A DNA stretch of 64,000 bases from Galeopsis tetrahit. Taxonomy: Eukaryota > Streptophyta > Magnoliopsida > Lamiales > Lamiaceae. Under the pieces are notes generated by a model. It made no database searches. It had not been told where the DNA came from and saw nothing but the letters and a program-made list of their open reading frames with translations. Shown piece after piece: positions 44,560-55,239 of this stretch (position 1 is its first letter; each line of letters opens with the position of its first letter). A program made the translations under genes and the position numbers. The DNA is taken from contig OY776125.1 in assembly GCA_963675135.1 (NCBI GenBank), positions 24,044,565 to 24,108,564 on the forward strand, written 5' to 3'.

Positions 44560-46170
44560 TATTTTTCAACTCTAAAATACACAACCGCAAGTATACGGTG
44601 TATATCGTAGGTGAGTAAGTACAATGCAGATCCCAAAGGGAGGGGGAGTGTAAAAGTGAAGTTTGTTGATTAAGTTCTAAATAAACGTGATTGAAAAGTT
44701 TGAAGTGTTGTAATTACCCCTAATTATATACCAATATGTCACAAGTAAACAATAAATGGGTAATATGAAAAATCGATCAAGTAAACTCATGCAAATCACG
44801 AAAACAAAGGAAATACGATTAAAATTCAAATAAGAGAAGGGAGGTTCCAAGGCATATGCCACACTAAGGGGTCAATTTATGATTAAAAGCCTATTTAAGT
44901 GGTGTTGTGTTTATTACTATAGGGTTGATCACTAAATAATGAATTAAAAGTTCTTTCGATCCAATTAATTCAAGAGAAATATCACCCAAATTAGTATCTC
45001 TACCTAGCATGCATAATAAATCCCAAAAAGACTCCTAAGATCATCTAATACCCTCTCAATAATTGATCCTCTCTCGAGCTCACAATAAATTGGGTCGAAT
45101 GCTTAAATACGATTAATGAAAAAGATTTCTCAATCCAATTTCAATTAATAATAAATCAAACATATTATCATGGCCATTGACATCATGTCTTGCAATGAAA
45201 GTTAAGCATTCAAATATAAATAAGCAACACAACCACAAAAAATAAACAAGAAATTAATTCATAAACATCATCCAAAGTGTAAACATAGCCCTAGAAACAA
45301 AAGTGTTCTAGCCAATCAACAACATAATCAAAATACTATAAAGTTTAATGATCAAAGCAAATAAAAGTAAAAGAAAGAGAAAGCTTAGACTAATGGATGG
45401 TGGGGATTAGAATTCTAAAGCTCTTGCTTGCATCCTTGCTCCAAATGGTGGAGAATTGAGGAAGATGATGAAGAATCACCTTCAAGTGTGTGTATGTGTG
45501 TTAAGACTTCTTGTGTAGGGGGTAATGTCTTTGAATTTCAAGAAAAAGGGTATTTATAGTGTTGGGGTGGGTTTGGGGATAAGTTTTGCACTTAAGTCCC
45601 TAAAAAATGGTGAAAAAACACTAAAACCCCCGAGATTGAAGTGGCCCGGCCGGGCGAGTAAGTGGCCCGGCTGGGTGGAGTGATGGGTGAAAGTTGGCTT
45701 GCCGAACGCCCGGCCGGGCAAAAACTTCGTAAGGGAGTGGGCTTCTTGGGGGACTCGGCCGCCCGGCCGGGCCGTATGTTCGTAATGGGGACGATGGGCA
45801 AGGCTTGGCTGCCCGGTAGGGCGAGTGATGCCGCCCGGCTAGGCCATAAGTATGTTTCGTAAGTATGGTTTCGTCCTCCATCTTCGTCCCTTCGTATCTT
45901 GAGCTTCCGGCCTCCGATTGACTCGATTCTTTTTTCCATTCTACCCCATTTTTCGAGACGGGTTCAATGGTGCAATCATCTCTCCGATCTAGTGCAATCT
46001 GGTACGTGTTTTGCTCCCAAAATCCTTCATTTTTCCAACAAAATCAACAAAACACCATCTTTCTCTTATTTTGACCAAAACACTCATAATCGACTCATAA
46101 ATCAATGAAATCACAATCGAAATGAGTTTCACATATGCATAAAAAACGTGTAAATTCCACCCGAATCACC
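44560..46170. repeat. Unclassified non-coding insert
   Basis: Interrupts the surrounding LTR-like sequence. It begins with a phrase about a tacacaaccgcaagtatacgg word and runs AT-rich to 45600, then has a GC-rich block (45640-45850), then AT-rich again. No ORF of substance and no clear terminal repeats. I cannot assign a class. Confidence 0.4.
45644..45844. repeat. Six GCCCGGCCGGGC-type palindromes
   Basis: The 12-bp palindrome gcccggccgggc is perfect at 45644, 45708 and 45761, with one- or two-base variants at 45665, 45811 and 45833. The block is GC-rich in an AT-rich setting and each motif is a potential hairpin. Confidence 0.8.
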
Positions 46171-46439
46171 TTATCAGCTGAGTTGACCTTAATCAGTTGA
46201 TCTGATCCAACCAAACGACTATGACTTCTCTTCTGCTAGACATTAGAACCAATTGACATCTTCAATATTGCATTATATTATGTCAAGTAATTCCAGTCGA
46301 TTAGACGTCTCCAACCAAATAGAATACTTGAAGATATAAGAAATAACCAGCTAAGATAGTAATTCGAAAAGTAAGCAAAGAGACAAACAACACACAAAGT
46401 CAACCTCAAACTTCAATTATGAACAACATTAATATAATT

Positions 46440-46710
46440 AGCCATAGTATTAGTATATTGCATGCAATATAATACGCATACCTCCTCCACCTCCACCTGC
46501 ACTTCAATTCATAATATATATAAGTTGAATATTTGCATCTGACAAACCTCAATTATTTGGAATAATTAATCTTTCTACCAATGTAAATATATTTATAATG
46601 CACACTATTCTCCTTTCATTTGAGTTCTCTTTTAATTTGAAGTTTAACGTTTTGATAAGTTGTGGCTCCACATTTATTTGCAACTACACTAATTTCTAGC
46701 TCCTCCATTG
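46440..46710 (+). promoter_or_regulatory. Promoter region of UGT copy 2
   Basis: An atatatataa word at 46514-46523, about 190 bp before the ATG, may be the TATA box. A gcatgc palindrome is near 46460. No transposon ends lie between it and the gene. Confidence 0.3.
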
Positions 46711-48090
46711 ATGGATTCAGGAAGAAGCAGTTTCAGAGTTGTGATGCTCCCATGGTTAGCTCATGGACATATCTTCCCTTACCTTGAATTAGCCAAAAGA
46801 TTAATCCTCAAGAAGAAGAATTTCCACATACACTTATGCACCACACCCATCAATTTCCCTTCAATCAACCAATTTATCCACCAAAATCTCCTGCAAAACT
46901 CCATACAAATTGTACAACTCAATCTAGAACCAAATCCAAATCTTCCTCCACACTATCACACAACCAAGAATCTCCCATCACATCTCAATCTCACCCTTCT
47001 TAAAGCCTTCCAGACAGCAAGCTCCAGCTTCTCAGACATCATCACTAATCTCAACCCTCACTTAGTTATATATGATATCTTCCAGCCTTGGGCAGCCAGT
47101 CTTGCTTCATCGCGAGGAATTCCCGCGGTTCATTTCGCCCCGTTTGGAGCAGCAACAATATCGTTTTACCATAATCATTATGCTCGTCGCAACGAGCATT
47201 TTCCGTTCCCAGAATTATGTCTTAATGATCATGAGAAGAAGAGCTTCGATTCTCTTGTAGAGTTTTTGTACTTTAATGTTTTCGATCAAGATAAAGATGT
47301 TTCATTTTTGAATTTTAGACTTTCTCATGAGGTTGTTCTGCTAAAGACAAGTAAAGGGTTTGAAGGGAAGTATATAGACTATGTTTCATCTGTAACCCAT
47401 AAACGAATCTTACCCGTCGGCCCACTGGTCTCCGATATTGATAAAAACGACGAGGAGAATTCAGAAATCTTGCAATGGCTAAGCAAGAAAAAACAGAATT
47501 CAAGTGTCTACATTTCATTTGGGAGTGAGTACTTCTTGTCAAAGGGAGAGATAGAGGAGATTGCAAAGGGGCTTGAGCTTTGTGAAGGTGTAAACTTCAT
47601 ATGGATCATCAGATTTCCTGTAATGGATAATAACACAATCAGTGTCCAAGAATCACTTCCTCAGGGGTTTCTTGACAGGGTGAAAGGCAGGGGAATGGTC
47701 GTGTCGGGATGGGCCCCGCAGGCGAACATTTTAGGACATCCTAGTACTGGTGCGTTCATAAGTCACTGTGGATGGAGTTCTTTGAATGAAAGCTTGTATT
47801 ATGGGGTGCCAGTTATAGGAATGCCAATGAAACTTAACATGTTTATAGATGCTAAAATGTTGGTTGATGCTGGTGCATGTGTGGAGGTTGTAAGAGATGA
47901 AGACGGGGTTTACAAGGGAGACGAGATAGCGAAGGCGATAAATGAGGTTATCGTGGAGAAGAGTGGTGAAGGGCTGAGACGTAGAGCTCAAGAATTGAGT
48001 GAGAAGATGAGAATGGAAGAGGAGGGAGCAATGGAGGAAACGGCAGAGTGTCTGTGGCAAATTTGTTGCAACAATGAGAGCAAAGACTAG
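46711..48090 (+). CDS. UGT copy 2: UGT91/94-like glycosyltransferase, intact
   Basis: Family-1 UDP-sugar-dependent glycosyltransferase, 459 residues, one exon, cytosolic (no signal peptide). Start at ATG 46711 (MDSGRSSFRVV). The N-terminal acceptor domain has the catalytic His20 in LAHGHIFP and its partner Asp122 in VIYDIFQPW. The C-terminal donor domain carries the 44-residue PSPG box at residues 334-377: WAPQANILGH, then HCGWSSLNES and GVPVIGMP. Its last two positions are Asn and Met (KLNMF) where nearly all family members have Asp/Glu and Gln, which contact the sugar. UGT91/94-like enzymes usually add a second sugar to flavonoid, lignan, iridoid or apocarotenoid glucosides; the acceptor here cannot be told from sequence. 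It is flanked by two damaged relatives (26152 and 49038). Confidence 0.92.
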   Translation: MDSGRSSFRVVMLPWLAHGHIFPYLELAKRLILKKKNFHIHLCTTPINFPSINQFIHQNLLQNSIQIVQLNLEPNPNLPPHYHTTKNLPSHLNLTLLKAFQTASSSFSDIITNLNPHLVIYDIFQPWAASLASSRGIPAVHFAPFGAATISFYHNHYARRNEHFPFPELCLNDHEKKSFDSLVEFLYFNVFDQDKDVSFLNFRLSHEVVLLKTSKGFEGKYIDYVSSVTHKRILPVGPLVSDIDKNDEENSEILQWLSKKKQNSSVYISFGSEYFLSKGEIEEIAKGLELCEGVNFIWIIRFPVMDNNTISVQESLPQGFLDRVKGRGMVVSGWAPQANILGHPSTGAFISHCGWSSLNESLYYGVPVIGMPMKLNMFIDAKMLVDAGACVEVVRDEDGVYKGDEIAKAINEVIVEKSGEGLRRRAQELSEKMRMEEEGAMEETAECLWQICCNNESKD

Positions 48091-49037
48091 TTATTTTCAA
48101 GATTCAAGCTTTGTAATGGTGTGTTTTGAAATCTTGTAGTATGTAGTTGGCATTGCTTGGAGTTGAAAATTGTATGTAATTGTGTTTAATTTTAATCTGA
48201 ATTATTGGAAATAAAACTATTACCTGCTTCTTCCAGATTTTAACTGTTTTCTGAATTATTGGCAATAGTTGTGTTTAGTTTGTCAATTTATAGTGGTAAT
48301 TGCTTGTGTTGCTGGCACTCTTGTTAAGTTATCCATTTTCATTTTTGTCACACCTTCACACCATCTCTCCTTACATTCTCTTTCTTGTATTTCTCTATTT
48401 ATCTCAACATTTTTCTCTTTTCTACATTTTTTTTTTAACCTCAATAATCAGTTACACGTAAAATACAATATATTTTTTTAAAACTTGTGTAAATAGTAAA
48501 TTGGTAATTTAATGGGGATGAAGGGAGTATTAATTCCCTAAATCAGTATTTCTATGGTGAAAAAGAAAAAGAAAGCCTAAATTTCTAGATTGGTCCCTAT
48601 TAAGAGACTTTTTTGCATTAAAAAACTCATCTTTTGGAATTTGGAATAATGTTGCTGTCTTTGTAATTTTATAATGCAACCAGTTTCTCCACTCACTTGT
48701 TTTATAAGTATCCTATGAAACACAAAAATATATATCATACATAAATCAAATCATGAGAAGATTCTTCACTTATATTAATATACTGATATAATCCTCTCCT
48801 CCACCCATTTATTTTAACCATTGATGGATTCATGCACCAACCAGGCTTAAAAAGTTATATGAACTTGATTTAAGAAAGTTTTATGGTGAACTATTGTAGA
48901 CAAGCATCAAGAATTAACAACATAACTACAGATTTCAAATTAAAGTTGAAAGAAACAAATTGACATGTAATTTATTCTTTATCGTTTATGAAAATATAGC
49001 TAAATTAGACACAACAAGCTTGGAGTAATTCATTCAT
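48091..49037. other. Intergenic between convergent UGT copies
   Basis: Shared 3' flank of copies 2 and 3. The word gaagggagta at 48521-48529 looks like one end of a Stowaway-type MITE, but no left partner was found. Otherwise AT-rich without features. Confidence 0.4.
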
Positions 49038-49937
49038 TCATTTCTTGCAGCAAAGCTGCCACAGATTCTCAGCCGTTTGCTCCATTGCTCTCTCCTCTTC
49101 CATTTTCATCTTCTCACCCAATTCTTTAGCTCTACGTCTCACCCCTTCGCTACTCTTGTCCACTATCACCTCGTTTATCGCCTTCGCTATCTCGTCTCCC
49201 TTGTAAACTCCATCTCCCTCTCTCACAACCTTCACACATGCTCCAGCATTAACCAACATTTTAGCATCTACAAACATGATAATTTTCATTGGCATTCCTA
49301 TAACTGGCACCCCATAATATAAGCTTTCATTCAAAGAACTCCATCCACAGTGACTTATGAATGCACCTGTACTAGGATGTCCTAATATGTTCGCCTGCGG
49401 AACCCATCCCGACACGACCATTCCCCTGCCTTTCACCCTGTCAAGAAACCCCCGAGGAAGTGATTCTTGGAGAGTGATTGTGTTATTATCAATGATAGGG
49501 AATCTGATGATCCATATGAAGTTTACACCTTCACAAAGCTCAAGCCCCTTTGCAATCTCCTCTATCTCTCCCTTTGACAAGAAGTACTCACTCCCAAATG
49601 AAATGTAGACACTTGAATTCTCTTTTTTCTTGCTTAGCCATTGCAAGATTTCTGAATTCTCCTCGTCGTTTTTATCAATATCGGAGACCAGTGGGCCGAC
49701 GGGTAAGATTCGTTTACGGGTTACAGAAGAAACATAGTCTATGTACTTGCCTTCAAGAGCCCTGCTGGTTTTCTGCATAATAAACTCAGATGAGAGTCTA
49801 TAATTGACAAAGCGAAGATGTTTATCTTGCTCAAAAACATTTTCAGACAAAAAGTCCATGGCTTTATCCTGACTTTTCTTCTCGTGGTCCTCAAGATACA
49901 ACTCTGGGAAAGGAAAATGATGATCCCAACAAGTGTA
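49038..49937 (-). pseudogene. UGT copy 3, N-terminal domain missing
   Basis: Homology to the other copies begins at YTCWDHHFPFPE (49936) and runs to a stop at 49038 after LWQLCCKK, about 300 residues with an unbroken frame. The first ~157 residues, including catalytic His and Asp, are absent, so it cannot work alone. The donor box is present (WVPQANILGH, HCGWSSLNES, GVPVIGMP) and ends Ile-Met (KIIMF) instead of Asp/Glu-Gln. Upstream of the break the sequence is that of a decayed Copia LTR; the open frame extends into it to 50063 as a meaningless Tyr/Ile run from a TA repeat. The missing half is not found beyond the Copia element, so it was deleted rather than displaced. Confidence 0.88.
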
Positions 49938-49949
49938 AATAGTACTCCC

Positions 49950-50009
49950 TCCTATAGAAGTTATAAAAATGTATTTGATTAATTGATTTACAAAAGGGGA
50001 TTTACACGA

Positions 50010-50048
<39 letters not shown>

Positions 50049-50165
50049 AGTAAGATTGTACACTAGATTAGGAAAGATTGACTAAGAGACATGTACAAGA
50101 GTCTGGGCATAAGATTAGTATGAGAGTGCTTAATCACAGGAATTATAATTTATGACTAATACGCC
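49950..50165 (-). repeat. LTR remnant of the Ale/Retrofit-like Copia element
   Basis: AT-rich segment with a TA run (about 50020-50048). The phrase acgcccctgcaag at 50161-50173 is the complement of a polypurine tract at the end of the internal region, so 49950-50165 is the 3' LTR on minus. Its outer end merges with UGT copy 3 near 49940-49955. Confidence 0.5.
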
Positions 50166-53100
50166 CCTGCAAGATCGACGTTCCATCCGCAATAGTAATT
50201 CTGGAGCGTAGATCTTGAAACCGTGCTCCGTGAAGTGGTTTGGTGAGGATGTCCGCGAGCTAGTCTCGGGTGTTAACGTAGGCTACATATAACACCCATT
50301 TTGAAGTTAAATCTCCTACAAATGAAGATCTATCGCAATGTGCTTCATCCGGGAGTGTTCGACTGGATTGAGAGCAAGGCGAGTGGCGCCCATGTTGTCG
50401 TAGAGGAGACGGGGAGGTTCAGGGAGAGGGAGGTGTAAGTCAGTAAATAGATGTCGAAGCCAGCAGACTTCCGAAGTAGCCGCATCCAGTGCTTGATATT
50501 CTGCCTTCGTGGAGGAGCAGGCAACGCCTCGTTGTTTTCGGGAGCGCCAAGATATGGGTGTTGAACCCAAAAACACGACATAGGCGGAGGTTGACTTACA
50601 GTTAGACAAGTCGAAATTCGAGTAAGCAGTGAGTGTGAAGTTCGCCGTTCGCCGAAGAAGAATGCCATAGTGTAGTGTATGCTTGAGATATCTGAATAAT
50701 CGCTTAACAGAAGCCCAAACATCAGGAGTGGGTGCGGACATGTGTTGGGCAAGACGGTTCACTGTGAAGGCTATGTCTGGCCTTGTCATTGTTAAGTACA
50801 TGTATTGGAGGCCGCCAAGTGTACTGCGATATTCACTGGTTTCTACAGGCGAGGATCCCGTGCTCGGTTTTGGAGAAGACAGTGTGGAGATAGGTTTAAC
50901 ACCGTCCATATTGTGACGCCGCAGTAGGTCGACCAAGTACTTATGTTGAGATAAGAAAAGAACTTTGTTGCAGTGGGCAACTTCGATCCCCAAAAAGTAA
51001 GAGAGGCAGCCAAGATCCTTCACATCAAAAATAGATTGAAGATGCTTAGTAAGCGAGGAAATAAGAGAGGGCGAGGTCCTTGTGAGCACTAGATCATCCA
51101 CACAATTAGAGTTTTAGTGTTGGTGTGAAGAGTGAATAATGAAGAGTCAGCTTTCGAGCGACAGAGGCCAACGCGCTCAAGGGCCGAGCACAGGGAGTCA
51201 TACCAAGCTCGAGGAGCTTGACGGAGGCCATAAAAGGAGCGGCGAAGTAAGCACCATGAGATGGATGTGATGGGTCCTTAAAACCAGGAGGCTGCTGCAA
51301 GTAAACTTGAATATCCAGAGTTCCGTGTAGGATGGCATTACTTACATCCAATTGACGTAAGGGCCATTTGTTGGAGGCAACAAGTGTGAGGACCGTCCAG
51401 ATGGTTGCTGGTTTGATTACCGGGCTGAATGTCTCAGTGAAGTCCACACCTGGACGTTGATGAAACCCTTTAGCTACTAGTCGAGCCTTAAATTTTTATC
51501 CACTGTGCCATCAGGTTTTTGCTTTGTCCGGAAGACCCATTTACACACAATGATATTTCCATTCTGTGGTGGGGGAACCAAATTCCAAGTCCCATGTTTC
51601 TGTAAGGCCGTGAATTCCTCGGCCATAGTAGTGCGCCAATGTGAGATATCTAGAGCTTGCTTGACTGTGGCAGGTTCAACATCAAAGGGCAGTGGGTGTT
51701 TGGTGGCGGAGAACAACCTTTTTGGACGATGAATGTTGTTCAGGGCACGGGTGCACATGGTGTGAGTTCCTTGAGGAACAATATGTGGAGGGCGATCAGT
51801 GTCAGCTGGTGGGTGTGGGCGAGCAGGAGTGATCATAACAAGATCAGAGGACTGTTCGGCGAGTGGGTGAATAGGCTGCTCGGTAGGCTGATCGGCAGAT
51901 GGGGCATAAGGAATGATGGGCGACGAGATTAGAGGTAGAGTGATGGTGGTCGGTCGTGGCTGTTCAGGTATCATAGAAACAATTAAGGGAGGAAAGGTAT
52001 CCTCCAAGAAGCGAACATGCCGAGAAGTAAATATGCGACAAGTGGAGATGACATAACATCTGTAAGCACTTTGGAATGTCGAATAGACCACGAATATGCA
52101 CTTTGTGGGGCTCTGTGGTGAGCCAATTGAAGCCAGATGTGTTGAGAAGTGGACGGAGTGCCTGAAACTCGCCACCATTATCAGTGTAGAAGTTTGCGAT
52201 GGAATGACCAAACTATTTTTCAAGAAGAGGCTTGAAATTGGTGAAGATAGAGGCCACATGTGATTTAGCAACCAATTGAAATATCCAACAATAACGATAG
52301 TAAAGATCAACAAATAACAAGAAATATTTTGAACCATCCAAAGAAGGTGTCGAGGTTGTTCCCCAAACATCCGCATAGATGTAGTGTAGTGGATGTAGAA
52401 CAACAAAAGACGTATTATTAAAATATAGTTTAGTAGATTTACTGAAGTGACATGGAACACAATTATATATTGTCCAAAACACGTGACATGTCCAACACAG
52501 ATAATTTAAAATGACGGATAATTAAATGACTGGCATCCACAGACGGATGACCTAGTCGAGCATGCCAACAAGCAGTAGAGGTATTGATGCCAACAGAGGC
52601 TGGTAGATGATAAACCCCGTTGGAACATGACCCTTTAAGAAGAGTCGCCCCTGTGCTCCGATCCTTAATACGAAAATATATTAGAAATAATTTGATGGTC
52701 ACATTGTTGTCCTGTGTAAACTTGTTAACAGATAAAAGGTTCTGCATAGCGCGAGGGACACATAAGACATCAGATAATACAAATGACGCGGACTGAAATT
52801 TTAAATGGGATGTACCGGTGTGTGTAATATGGAGACCAGGGCCATCGACAATTTAAACCTCATCCGTACCATCGTATTCAAAATGGATGGAGAGATTGTT
52901 GAGATCAACGGTCAAGTTGTGAGAGGCACCAGAGTCGACCATCCAAGGGAGATTGGATCAGGATGGGGAGTGAGCAAAGTTTGCCTGAGCCGGAGGAGGT
53001 CGGCGGCAAGTGAGGGCAGTGTGTCCTTTGAATCCACATAGTTGGCACACGATAGGATCTTGGTCGGCATGGGACAAGGAGCCCGAGTGAGACTGCGGGC

Positions 53101-53215
53101 GAGAAGAGGAGTATGCATGGCCGCGAGGAGTAAGCAGGCGGGGTGCTGAAGCGAGGCGAGGACGGGTACCGGTTACTGAAAAGTGCAAGTACATATAACT
53201 AAAAATGTACGTCAA
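50166..53215 (-). pseudogene. Decayed Copia gag-pol (Ale/Retrofit-like)
   Basis: Minus-strand remnants in the order expected: gag zinc knuckle (CQLCGFKGHTALTC, near 53060), GAG-pre-integrase (CWHARLGHPS, near 52570), integrase (YIYADVWGTT, FVDLYYRY), a Pro/Thr-rich linker with WNLVPPPQNGN, reverse transcriptase (LRQLDVSNAILHG; the DD of the YVDD box begins the 51101-50316 piece as DDLVLT) and RNase H (STKAEYQALD, KHIAIDLHL). Frames change at about 52470, 51480 and 51105. The 5' end is lost inside gag at about 53215, so no 5' LTR or primer site is present. Confidence 0.82.
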
Positions 53216-53336
53216 TATAACTGAAAGTATTATTGAAAAATATAAGTCACTACAATTGAAAAGTGCAACACTAAAAAAATAAATAAATTACGGAGTACAA
53301 AAAAAAAAGGAAAAAAAGTCAAACTCAAGTTCTTAT

Positions 53337-53572
53337 AGGTTGTGTTTGGATGGAGTGATTTGGTCTATGGATTTTAAATCCACAATCCAAATCCACTACA
53401 CTTGGTTGGATTAAAAAGTAAATGAATGGATTTCAAATAGTTAGCATATTTTTTTAGTTAAAATTAAGAGGATTAAATCCTCACTAAAACCATGTCATTT
53501 GAAATCCATCTATTTTTAAATCATTTCACTTCAAATACTTTCTCAAATCAAATCCCTCATCCAAACACAACC
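53337..53572. mobile_element. Small MITE with ggttgtgtttggatg ends
   Basis: Left end ggttgtgtttggatggagtg and, inverted from the right, ggttgtgtttggatgaggga. About 236 bp, non-coding. The target duplication is unclear (tata/atata flanks); hAT-type MITEs often have such ends. Confidence 0.6.
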
Positions 53573-54956
53573 ATATAAACTTGATTCTACACAAAATCCA
53601 CGGTAATTTCTAACTTGCCTTTAACTAAAATTAATTGTGTGAATTGAAAGATTAGTTTTTTCTTTGTAGTAAACTAAAATTAAAGAATTAATGTGACAAG
53701 AAACCACCTTTATTAATTAAAAATATACTTATAATTATTAATATATACCATTTTTTAATTTCAACAAATTTCACTAAATCATGCATCCATTATTATAGAA
53801 CAGATCGGAGCTGGAGTATTACTAATTATATATGTGATGATCATTGGATGGATATTTGATTTAAAATAATCAACAAAAAATATATGGGGGGATCACTATT
53901 AGGTCCCTTATGGGATGACCTATAGCAACCCACTCCCACCCAAAAAAACCCAAAACAAAAGTTGCAAAGAGCTCCCAAATCATAGAGAAATTGACCATAA
54001 TACCCCTGAAGTGAGATTAGATTTTAAAATTAAAAAAGTAATTTTTTACTTTTTGCTTTTTGTCTTCCCAATACTATCACACCTTCTTCCTCTTCCCCAA
54101 AATATTTCTGGCATAGATAGACCTCCTTACGTATTTACAAATCGCAGGTTCGGCGAGTAAATCCGATGGTCGGCGGGCTAAATCCGATGACGCCTACTGG
54201 AGATTTTTTTTTATCTTAGTTGGTTTCCTTTGAAATTTGCAGAAGAAATTTTAGGGAGAACGAGAAAAACTCCATTAATGAAGATGAACAAATTTTGAAG
54301 GTATTCATTTTCCTATTTCTCAAATTAAATGCTAGACTTAACAAAACACACGGATTTCTAGTATCGGTGCATGACATGAAATCGGTATGGGGTTGGGACG
54401 GCACCTAGTCGGCCGGATGCCGTTAAAAAAATTGCAGAAAACTCTATTTTTGTAGAACAAAAAATTACCAGGAGAATTTTTTTTTTTTAAAACTCTTTTT
54501 TTGGAAATTTACAAAGAATTACCTGTAGAAAAAGGTTGCAGAATAATTACATAGAAAAAAACTCTTTTTTCGTTCTTCAACTCGTCGCTTGGTCGGCGTC
54601 GCCACGCTGAGATCTGCCGCCGTCAGGCTCGCGCAACCCATTTACCTTGAATGCTGGTGTGTATATCTCCCCACCGCCCACCACCGCCTAACATTTCTGG
54701 CTGCCCCCTTCCCAACTCTCACGATACAGATTAGTGAATTAGAATTAGGGATTCTTAATATTTCTTTATTTGGGCCCTCCCAATAGCATATTTGGGCCCT
54801 TCCAATAGCATAGGATTTGCTTTCTTGAATTGGGCCTCCCAAATTAGTGGGCTATAATTAGATTTCTTAGTATACAATTAAAGTTTAGAAATTTATGTTA
54901 TATAATTAAATTTAATAAATGAATAATTTAATTTCATTTTAATATCTTGTGTAATA
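53573..54956. other. Intergenic, possible decayed transposon end
   Basis: Mostly AT-rich without genes. The phrase ctatagcaacccactcccac at 53921-53940 partly resembles, in inverted form, the sequence at 60495-60525, which may mark Mutator-like ends. A short GC-rich patch lies at 54580-54650. No ORF worth naming. Confidence 0.3.
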
Positions 54957-55209
54957 CTCCCTCCGTCCACGAAAAGTAGTCCCATTTGCCCTATATTCTT
55001 TGTCCACAAAATGTAGTCCCATACCCTTTTTAAAAACTATCACCCTTCAACTCTCACTTAATTACTCAAATTGCCATCAACTTTATTCACAAACAATCAC
55101 TTTATTCACAATGGACCCCACAATACCCTACAATACCCTTACTTTATCTACATTTTTCTTAAAACACGTGCCCCACTCTATTGGGACTACTTTTCATGGA
55201 TGGAGGGAG
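54957..55209. mobile_element. Stowaway-type MITE (family A)
   Basis: Ends CTCCCTCCGTCCACGAAAAG and, inverted, ctccctccatccatgaaaag, with TA on both sides (54955-54956 and 55210-55211). 253 bp, closely similar to 24082-24334. Confidence 0.88.
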
Positions 55210-55239
55210 TATAACAATTTTCGATTTTGAATTTAGGGT

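Larger units (their letters stand above)
43133..46428 (-). repeat. Probable solo LTR with two nested insertions
   Basis: TGTTGTTATG at 43133 and the mirrored ATGAACAACA ending at 46428 look like LTR ends. Between them lie a typical LTR phrase for minus transcription (TATA word ctataaata near 44306 and the acgtggttcgatcc phrase at about 43238), a CACTA copy (43322-44222) and an unclassified insert (about 44560-46170). Flanks attac and ttaat do not match cleanly. The phrase gtagagttgtcc near 44510 resembles the SIRE-like LTR at 213-2034. Boundaries are tentative. Confidence 0.4.

Noticed and set aside
48260..48535. Complete Stowaway MITE downstream of UGT copy 2
   Set aside because: Only one end (gaagggagta) is visible; no left terminal repeat or paired TA found.
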